This document shows, one piece after another, positions 1 through 4,901 of a stretch of DNA of 11,597 nt (positions are counted from its first letter, which is position 1; every line of letters starts with the position of its first letter). The notes under the pieces were generated by a model. It did not search any database. It saw nothing but the letters and a program-made list of their open reading frames with translations, and had not been told where the DNA came from. The stretch comes from Candidatus Bathyarchaeota archaeon (GTDB taxonomy: Archaea > Thermoproteota > DRAE01). The position numbers were made by a program, and so were the translations under genes. Location: NCBI GenBank assembly GCA_011041895.1, contig DRAE01000044.1, positions 1 through 11,597 of the forward strand. The letters are read 5' to 3'.

Positions 1-485
1 GTCCAAAGCACATTCTGTCCAGAAATATTTCCAAGATACACTCCAATAATGAACAGTGATGCAAGCGTTACACCTATGGAAACCCATATAGCTTGGGTAA
101 CATCCATGAACAGGAACGGGGACAACGGTATAAGGGCTGTTATTATCGGGGCAATTCCATGTATAAACGATGCCCAGAAAACTGCGAATGTTTTTGCCTC
201 CGCATAAATTGAGTTACTTAAATCCTCTAGGAGATGTCTCTCTAACTCCTTGAACTCTTTTTCCCTTTCTGCTTTTTCTGCCTCCCATGCACCCCAGAAA
301 CTTGAGACTCCAAGTGCTATAGCTCCTCCAAGCCCAGACGTTAGAATTATTTTTACATTCATGCTTCCACCGAAATAAGCTCCCATAACAACTCCTAGAA
401 CTGTTAATGCTCCATCAAATGCTCCAATGACAAAGTATCTACGCGATAAAGATGCTAACTTTGTGAGACGGGAGTATTCCCGCAT
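1..485 (-). CDS. VIT1/CCC1-like metal transporter, partial (C-terminus beyond window)
   Basis: The reading frame is open from an ATG at 485 down to base 1 (161 codons) and continues past the window, so the C-terminal part is missing. The protein begins with a short charged segment and then a membrane helix carrying GAFDG (residues 21-25), which matches the G-x-x-D-G signature of the first helix of VIT1/CCC1 iron/manganese transporters. A second helix (about 45-66) is rich in Gly/Ala/Ser and leads into a charged, Glu/Lys-rich amphipathic stretch (about 68-92), where VIT1 proteins have their cytoplasmic metal-binding helices. Two further hydrophobic segments follow (about 100-126 and 130-152). 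The family moves Fe2+ or Mn2+ out of the cytosol; the exact metal here is inferred. The start is uncertain: in-frame TTG (494) and CTG (503) lie nearer a strong purine-rich Shine-Dalgarno at 511-520. A related DUF125-type membrane protein of other function is possible. Confidence 0.72.
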   Translation of the reverse strand, partial: MREYSRLTKLASLSRRYFVIGAFDGALTVLGVVMGAYFGGSMNVKIILTSGLGGAIALGVSSFWGAWEAEKAEREKEFKELERHLLEDLSNSIYAEAKTFAVFWASFIHGIAPIITALIPLSPFLFMDVTQAIWVSIGVTLASLFIIGVYLGNISGQNVLW

Positions 486-510
486 CCGGTCCAAAATACT
501 CAGTTTAGTT

Positions 511-552
511 CTCCCTCCCCTTATTAGATTTACAGTTGAGCAAATATAAAAC
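511..552 (-). promoter_or_regulatory. Promoter and ribosome binding site of the VIT1-like gene
   Basis: Read on the minus strand, a TATA-like stretch TTTATATTTG (about 541-550) sits roughly 25 bases before a purine-rich GGGGAGGGAG at 511-520. That spacing would place transcription start right at the Shine-Dalgarno. The nearest in-frame start-like codons downstream are CTG 503, TTG 494 and ATG 485, so the binding site argues for a non-ATG start or an unusually long spacing to the ATG. Seen directly: the motifs and spacing. Promoter function is inferred. Confidence 0.4.
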
Positions 553-568
553 TCTTAAATTGCTTCAT

Positions 569-1567
569 CTAATGCAGTTTAATGCGTTTACCTGTTCTAC
601 ATGATTCAAGTATCGCCTCAATTATCCTAAGGTTCTCAATTCCATCCTCACCACTAACTGGAGGCTCCTCTCCACTTATTATGCTTTTGAGAAATAATCT
701 AAGCTCGTTTTCCAGAGGCTCTCTAATCTTTACCCTTACAGTTGAGCATGGGGGTTCCCCAAATCTCATCACAAACTCTTCAAAGGACTTGCACTCAGGC
801 GCATTTTCGACTCTCGTATAGATTTTCACCTCTTGCTTAATGTAGTTCATGTTCATAATTGCATCCCTTAAAACTATTCTGACTCCTCTGACCTTTATTG
901 ACGTATTCCAGTTAGCCTCTAAGCTTCCATAAACTCCATTCCTAAACTCTAGAAGCGCTAGTGAAATTGAGTCTTGCCCACCTGCATCATCAACTAATCC
1001 ATAAACTGTAGCCACCTTGTCTCCCACGATGAATCTCATTACATCAACGTCATGTATGGCCCAGTCAATTGTCACCCCAACATCCTGGACTCTTGTAGGG
1101 TAAAGACCTAGCCTATAGGCATGAATTGAAATTAACTTGCCATACTCTTCTCTCTCAATGATATCCTTAACCTTACCCACGATTGGATTAAATCTTTCGA
1201 GATGTCCAACCATTAGCTTTAAGTTTCTCCTCTTAGCTTCTCTAACGATTTCCTCAGCTTCTCTGATGCTGCTGGCCAACGGTTTTTCAATTAATACGTG
1301 AACGTTATATTCAAAAACTCTCTTTGCAACTTCATAGTGCTTTGAAGTTGGAACAACTATGCTCACAGCCTCAATATCCTCTTTTTCAAACATTCTCTCT
1401 ATGCTCGTGTAGTACTTTACGTTATAAAGTTCACCTATCTCTCTTGCCCTTCTCTCGTCTACATCGCATATTGATACCAGATTTGCCTCCTTCAAGCTCT
1501 TATAAACTCTCACATGATGTTTTCCGAAGACACCTACTCCTATAACGGCTACGTTAACTTTATCCAT
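569..1567 (-). CDS. Gfo/Idh/MocA-family NAD(P)-dependent oxidoreductase, probable nucleotide-sugar 3-dehydrogenase
   Basis: This 332-residue protein has the normal length and layout of the Gfo/Idh/MocA family. A Rossmann fold starts at residue 5 with the dinucleotide-binding GVGVFG (10-15). The family's catalytic-lysine motif EKPLA is at 94-98, followed by GHLERFNP (121-128). The C-terminal alpha/beta substrate domain carries IDWAIHDVDVMRFIVG (167-182) with the expected Asp and His (D168, H172, D173). The GHLERFNP and DVGV-x-ID-x-A-x-HD-x-DVMR patterns resemble archaeal proteins annotated as UDP-N-acetylglucosamine 3-dehydrogenase or WlbA-like, which would suggest surface-glycan sugar synthesis. 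The exact substrate is inferred; no partner aminotransferase or acyltransferase is present in the window. ATG 1567 is preferred over an upstream GTG (1594): a TATA-like sequence at 1601-1608 puts transcription start close to 1575, which would leave the GTG outside the message. Confidence 0.85.
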   Translation of the reverse strand: MDKVNVAVIGVGVFGKHHVRVYKSLKEANLVSICDVDERRAREIGELYNVKYYTSIERMFEKEDIEAVSIVVPTSKHYEVAKRVFEYNVHVLIEKPLASSIREAEEIVREAKRRNLKLMVGHLERFNPIVGKVKDIIEREEYGKLISIHAYRLGLYPTRVQDVGVTIDWAIHDVDVMRFIVGDKVATVYGLVDDAGGQDSISLALLEFRNGVYGSLEANWNTSIKVRGVRIVLRDAIMNMNYIKQEVKIYTRVENAPECKSFEEFVMRFGEPPCSTVRVKIREPLENELRLFLKSIISGEEPPVSGEDGIENLRIIEAILESCRTGKRIKLH

Positions 1568-1597
1568 GGCACTCAACTCTCTCAGATGACACACTTA

Positions 1598-1612
1598 CAC
1601 TATATTATCGCA
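1598..1612 (-). promoter_or_regulatory. TATA-like promoter element for the oxidoreductase gene
   Basis: On the minus strand the sequence GCGATAATATAG lies about 35-45 bases before the ATG at 1567, in the short gap after the Mth938-like gene. An archaeal TATA box here would start transcription about ten bases before that ATG, giving a nearly leaderless message. This suggests the oxidoreductase is transcribed separately from the Mth938/DUF763 pair although all three point the same way. Function is inferred from position and composition only. Confidence 0.35.
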
Positions 1613-1625
1613 TACATGTATTAAG

Positions 1626-1997
1626 TTAACACGTTACATGAAAGAGAGCTGTAGTCCTGTGTTTCAATGATAGCTTGTTGTATTCCCTAATAGCATCCGG
1701 AGTTTTAAGCTTAATGATCCTAGCCCCACTTTTGCTCAAAATCTTCTCAGCTTCCTCATGTATTGGGAGCACTCCATACTGTCCCGTGCCAATTATTACA
1801 ATCTCTGGTTGATCCCTTAACAGGTCAATGGCCTCCTCAGGTCCCAGCGGCGTATGTCCAATAAATCTCTTATACCTGCTTGAGAGCTCTTTTTTCCTAG
1901 CCTCAATACTTCCATCAGTTCTAATAACTACGTCGTGATCAAATCTCTTACCATTGATGACAATGTATCCAAATCCTGTCTCCTCTACCCTCACCAT
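1626..1997 (-). CDS. Mth938-like domain protein (DUF498/NDUFAF3/AAMDC family)
   Basis: A 123-residue protein, the usual length for this single-domain family. It has the family's order: an N-terminal beta segment (GFGYIVINGKRFDHDVVIRTDG), a middle segment ending in GHTPLGPEE, the glycine-rich core IVIIGTGQYGVLP, and then a helix and strand (GARIIKLKTPDAIREYN). The family includes Methanothermobacter Mth938, eukaryotic AAMDC and the complex I assembly factor NDUFAF3; the biochemical role in archaea is not established. It directly follows the DUF763 gene, so the two are probably co-transcribed. A GTG abuts the DUF763 stop codon at 2006, but a good Shine-Dalgarno (AGGTGATC) overlaps that GTG and sits correctly for the ATG at 1997, which I chose. 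Confidence 0.85.
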   Translation of the reverse strand: MVRVEETGFGYIVINGKRFDHDVVIRTDGSIEARKKELSSRYKRFIGHTPLGPEEAIDLLRDQPEIVIIGTGQYGVLPIHEEAEKILSKSGARIIKLKTPDAIREYNKLSLKHRTTALFHVTC

Positions 1998-2006
1998 ATA
2001 GATCAC

Positions 2007-3143
2007 CTAAATCAATGTTGGTGGAGCAAATGACCTTAACCTTCTCAAGGCCTTTAACTTATCTCTTTCACCTATTCTAGCACTCTCTATGGCCTCCATG
2101 AGCATTTTAGTGGCTTCATCCATGACATCTCTTTTCACTGGAAATGGGACTCCATCCTTTCCACCAACTGCAAAAGAGTATTTCACAGGGTCAGCCCAGT
2201 CAATGGGTGTTCCATAGATTAGCTCAGATATCAGCGCTAGTGCTCTTACAGTTGAAGGACCCAATCCCTTCACCAGTATAAGCTCCTCATAGTTAGAAGG
2301 TGAAATCTCATAGGCTTCGCGAAGGGCATTCCAGTTAATGTTTCTAGGCATTTCAAGATATTTAAGCTCTCTAACATTCACGGAGTTTTTCTTCAATCCT
2401 GGAATCCATTTTAGTAATGTATCCTCCTTAAGAGATTGCACCTCAAGATACAGCTTCTTAACCTTAACGGGGCCATCCTTGACAATATCTACTGAAACCT
2501 TTCTTGCTTTTTCACTTAACCTTGATGCCATGTTGAGTACGGCACCTCTCTTTATATCTCCTATTATCCCCGAGTGAGGGGAGTTGAAAAATCCCCTTTC
2601 AACATTGAATGAAAGCCAGTGATATCTTCTGGCAGTTCCATTATCAGCATCCATTCCCTGCTGGATAACCACCCAGTTTCCATTCCTGTCAAAAACTATA
2701 ACATGATGATAAAGCTGATATCCATCCTGCAAGACAGCGTTGTCGACTTTAGCGACAAGTCTACTTGCATGGATAAGCTTCCTCTCGCGTGAGCTTCCAA
2801 TGCCAAGTATATCACATGCCTTCACAATTTCATCAGGCGTCTTCAGAGAAACCTTTCCTTTTCCACCGCATAAGATCAAGTCAAGAGTGCCATCCTTTAA
2901 AGCCTCTTTCAAGGCCCCGCATGTAACGGTTGTAAGTCCACTTGAGTGCCAGTCAAAGCCCAATGCACATCCAAAAGCTTGAAACCAGCATGGATCAGAT
3001 AACCTTACCAAAATCTCCCTTACCCCATACTCCTCAGCTATAACCTCAAGTATAGCTCTTCCAAGCTTAACCATTCTATTGAAAAGCCATCTAGGAGCTT
3101 TTCCACCATGCAATGGAAGTGATGCAACTCCAGTCTTAAACAT
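2007..3143 (-). CDS. DUF763 domain protein with helix-hairpin-helix motif
   Basis: The 378-residue product begins MFKTGVASLPLHGGKAPRWL, the characteristic opening of DUF763 proteins, and keeps other conserved blocks: VIQQGM (about 160), ERGFFNSPHSGI (about 182-193) and FAVGGKDGVPFPVKR (about 324-338). A helix-hairpin-helix motif, LVKGLGPSTVRALAL (about 291-305), is a DNA- or RNA-backbone-binding element. The family occurs mainly in archaea and thermophilic bacteria and has no function I can state with confidence; the helix-hairpin-helix motif and basic C-terminus (DKLKALRRLRSF) suggest nucleic-acid binding. An in-frame TTG lies two codons upstream, but the family's usual N-terminus favours ATG 3143. 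Its stop codon touches the start region of the Mth938-like gene. The gene is divergent from the GTPase across a 49-base spacer. Confidence 0.88.
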   Translation of the reverse strand: MFKTGVASLPLHGGKAPRWLFNRMVKLGRAILEVIAEEYGVREILVRLSDPCWFQAFGCALGFDWHSSGLTTVTCGALKEALKDGTLDLILCGGKGKVSLKTPDEIVKACDILGIGSSRERKLIHASRLVAKVDNAVLQDGYQLYHHVIVFDRNGNWVVIQQGMDADNGTARRYHWLSFNVERGFFNSPHSGIIGDIKRGAVLNMASRLSEKARKVSVDIVKDGPVKVKKLYLEVQSLKEDTLLKWIPGLKKNSVNVRELKYLEMPRNINWNALREAYEISPSNYEELILVKGLGPSTVRALALISELIYGTPIDWADPVKYSFAVGGKDGVPFPVKRDVMDEATKMLMEAIESARIGERDKLKALRRLRSFAPPTLI

Positions 3144-3192
3144 TCTCAATTAAAGTTATTGAAGGGAGGCTCTTAAGTATAATTGGTTAGGC
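3144..3192. promoter_or_regulatory. Divergent promoter region between DUF763 and GTPase genes
   Basis: This 49-base spacer separates two genes read away from each other, so it should hold both promoters. For the minus-strand gene, AATTATACTTAA (about 3173-3184) is TATA-like and would start transcription just ahead of ATG 3143. For the plus-strand gene, the AT-rich CAATTAAAGTTATT (3147-3160) is the best candidate, placing the start near 3180. A GGGAGG at 3164-3169 is too far from ATG 3193 to be its ribosome binding site and could be part of a BRE-like element. All of this is inferred from position. Confidence 0.35.
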
Positions 3193-4017
3193 ATGGCTTC
3201 TAAATTCGATCGAATAGTTTGGCAAGTCATCTCAGAAGCAGATCTAGTGATAGAGGTTCTTGACGCTAGGATACCGCTTGAAAGCAGGTGTAGGAGAATA
3301 GAGCAAGTAGTTGAGCGAAAAGGAAAGCCTCTTATACTCGTCATAAACAAGTCAGATCTCGTCCCAAGACAAGTTATGGAGGAGTGGAGAAAAATATTCT
3401 CGAGAGAGCATCCGACAATCTACATAAGCGCAAGAGACAGACTTGGAACAAGGAGGCTCTGGCAGGTTATCAAGAGAAATGCTCCAAAGCTTCCAGTAAA
3501 GGTTGCCGTCGTGGGCTATCCAAACGTTGGCAAGTCATCGATCATAAACATATTGAAGGGAAGACACTCTTTAGGCACTTCTCCAATTCCAGGGTTTACA
3601 AAGCACAAGCAGCTGGTTAAAGCCTCTCGAATGATACATGTGATAGATACTCCTGGAGTTTTTCCATCTCCTAAAAAGGAGCCTGAAATAGCCGTTATAA
3701 GTGCCCTAAGACCTGAATCTCTTGACGACCCCGTTATCCCGGCTCTCAAGCTTCTCGAGATAGCTCTTAGAAAGAGCACTTTAAGCATTGAGGAAACCTA
3801 CAAAATCGAGGTTGATACCGATGACCCATATACTATACTTACAAAAATAGCTGAGAGAAGGGGCCTCCTACTGAAGGATGGTAAACTAAACATAGATGAA
3901 GCTGCCAGAATCTTAATAAGAGATTGGCAGAGTGGGCGACTGGTATTCTATTTCACTCCAAGCGACTATGGATTATCTCCAGGCGCTAAGAAAGAAATCT
4001 CTGAGAAGAGCAATTAA
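3193..4017 (+). CDS. Circularly permuted GTPase of the YlqF/YawG (RbgA/Lsg1-like) family
   Basis: The 274-residue protein has GTPase motifs in permuted order: NKSD (G4, 52-55) and SAR (G5, 79-81) come before GYPNVGKSS (G1, 108-116), a threonine in IPGFTK (G2, about 136) and DTPG (G3, 152-155). The DARIP motif at 24-28 is a hallmark of the YlqF/YawG group. Bacterial RbgA and eukaryotic Lsg1/Nog2 act in late large-subunit ribosome assembly; the same role here is a family-based inference. The C-terminal roughly 80 residues form the helical tail typical of the RbgA type, so the length is normal. Its last 45 bases overlap the 3' end of the minus-strand PLD-like gene. Confidence 0.92.
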   Translation: MASKFDRIVWQVISEADLVIEVLDARIPLESRCRRIEQVVERKGKPLILVINKSDLVPRQVMEEWRKIFSREHPTIYISARDRLGTRRLWQVIKRNAPKLPVKVAVVGYPNVGKSSIINILKGRHSLGTSPIPGFTKHKQLVKASRMIHVIDTPGVFPSPKKEPEIAVISALRPESLDDPVIPALKLLEIALRKSTLSIEETYKIEVDTDDPYTILTKIAERRGLLLKDGKLNIDEAARILIRDWQSGRLVFYFTPSDYGLSPGAKKEISEKSN

Positions 4018-4422
4018 ATGCTTGTCATCTGTAACTAGGCATATGTTAAACTGCCCCTTTAAACCATCCCTTGAAAAGTCTCCAGTCGATATTACAGCTT
4101 TTTCACTGTCTATTATAGCTATCCTAGCATGTGTTAACCTACTGCTCTTGTGCTGAACCTTTCTACTATCATCTAAAGCTTTAACAATTTTTCTAAGCCG
4201 TTTTCCCTTTATTCTGGTTCTAGGCCTTGTGATAACTCTAACATCAACGCCTACGCTAGCCTTATCCATTATAAGTCTATAAAATTGGTAGTCTATGCAG
4301 GGTGACATTATCCACAAGCTTCTCTTTGCCTCCTTAAACAGTCCAAGTATTTCATCAATCAAGTTGATCTTGCGCTTGGGATCCACTATAAGTGCCTTTT
4401 CAATGTAGCATTTCCCCTGCAT
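3973..4422 (-). CDS. Small PLD-like protein with one degenerate HKD motif
   Basis: A 149-residue protein resembling a single phospholipase-D-type half. After a strand, an amphipathic helix and SLWIMSPCID (about 35-44) it carries THARIAIIDSEKAVISTGDFSRDG (97-119), described here only by its key residues: H98, D105 and G114. The canonical motif is HxK-x4-D followed by GSxN. Here the His and Asp are kept with correct spacing, but Lys is replaced by Arg (R100) and GSxN by GDFS. The size equals that of homodimeric single-HKD nucleases such as Nuc. The Lys-to-Arg change leaves activity in doubt; it may bind nucleic acid without cutting it. A basic segment, PRTRIKGKRLRKIVK (about 67-81), precedes the motif. 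ATG 4422 is the only good start; no Shine-Dalgarno is visible, so a leaderless message is likely. Confidence 0.72.
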   Translation of the reverse strand: MQGKCYIEKALIVDPKRKINLIDEILGLFKEAKRSLWIMSPCIDYQFYRLIMDKASVGVDVRVITRPRTRIKGKRLRKIVKALDDSRKVQHKSSRLTHARIAIIDSEKAVISTGDFSRDGLKGQFNICLVTDDKHLIALLRDFFLSAWR

Positions 4423-4465
4423 TTAACAATATGTTATGGATATCTCTAATAAATAATGACATTAA
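4423..4465. promoter_or_regulatory. Divergent promoter region between PLD-like and flavodoxin-like genes
   Basis: These 43 bases separate two divergent starts and are very AT-rich. On the minus strand ATTATTTATTAGAG (about 4444-4457) is TATA-like at the right distance for a leaderless start at 4422. On the plus strand the AT-rich run around 4427-4437 is the best candidate for a near-leaderless start at 4466. A smaller inverted repeat, TAACA-ATA-TGTTA, occupies 4424-4436. Neither promoter has experimental support. Confidence 0.35.
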
Positions 4466-4472
4466 ATGTCAT
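4456..4472. repeat. 17-base perfect inverted repeat spanning the flavodoxin-like start codon
   Basis: The sequence ATGACATT-A-AATGTCAT is a perfect palindrome with 8-base arms around one central base. It covers the ATG at 4466. The dimension and position fit an operator for a dimeric repressor controlling the six-gene plus-strand run, but a chance occurrence cannot be excluded at this length. Confidence 0.5.
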
Positions 4473-4867
4473 GGACACTTGTAATTGGATATAGTGGAAC
4501 AGGGAAAACACTTGAAATAATAAGTAAAGTTCTTGAAGCATTAAAGAACAGAGAGACTCCCTTTATATACCGGTCTCCTTCACAAGTATCTCCATCCGAG
4601 TTTATCGAGGCGAAAAGCTTGATATTGATAACTCCAACATATCTAGACTACATGCCTGGGGAGCTCAAGTCAATGTTTGATAGACTATACTATGACATCT
4701 ATAGAAAAGTTGATGGGAAACCAACATCAATAATAGTCACATGCGGTGAGAAGGAAAGTGGATACGAGTGTCTAAAAAGCATACTTCACATAGCTAAAAT
4801 GTTAAAGCTGAAAGTAATAGATACAAAAGTTATACTGGAAGATGACACTCCATCCTTTCAGGGATAA
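4466..4867 (+). CDS. Small flavodoxin-like (FMN-binding) protein
   Basis: A 133-residue protein with two flavodoxin-fold signatures. The N-terminal strand and loop LVIGYSGTGKT (5-15) match the flavodoxin phosphate-binding loop S/T-x-TG-x-T. A second element, TPTYLDYMPGELKSMFDRLYY (56-76, key residues P57, Y59, P64, K68 and D72), matches the FMN-contacting and following helix region of flavodoxin and NADPH-dependent FMN reductase families. A strand and turn (SIIVTCGEKESG, 88-99) corresponds to the second flavin loop. It likely carries electrons or reduces a substrate in the cytosol; partners are unknown. The first loop also happens to read as a Walker A motif (GxxxxGKT), but no other ATPase motif is present. 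It is at the shorter end for flavodoxins. It appears to be the first gene of the plus-strand run. Confidence 0.75.
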   Translation: MSWTLVIGYSGTGKTLEIISKVLEALKNRETPFIYRSPSQVSPSEFIEAKSLILITPTYLDYMPGELKSMFDRLYYDIYRKVDGKPTSIIVTCGEKESGYECLKSILHIAKMLKLKVIDTKVILEDDTPSFQG

Positions 4868-4885
4868 GTGACAATTTGATTCTTA

Positions 4886-4894
4886 GAGAGGGAG
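4886..4894 (+). promoter_or_regulatory. Ribosome binding site of the tandem-WHy gene
   Basis: The purine run GAGAGGGAG lies 7 bases before ATG 4902, a normal archaeal Shine-Dalgarno spacing, and decides the start of the large surface protein. Confidence 0.6.
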
Positions 4895-4901
4895 ACTGTG
4901 T

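Noticed and set aside
530..748. A 13-base direct repeat TTACAGTTGAGCA at 530-542 and 736-748.
   Set aside because: One copy lies inside the oxidoreductase coding region and one upstream of the transporter. About one exact repeat of this length is expected by chance in a window this size, and no third full copy was seen.
1568..1594. GTG at 1594 as start of the oxidoreductase, adding nine residues.
   Set aside because: The added residues precede the normal Rossmann start, and the TATA-like box at 1601-1608 is too close for the GTG to be in the transcript.
4473..4510. Reading the small protein at 4466 as a P-loop ATPase because of GYSGTGKT.
   Set aside because: No Walker B or further nucleotide-binding motifs; the second motif TPTYLDYMPGELK fits flavodoxins.
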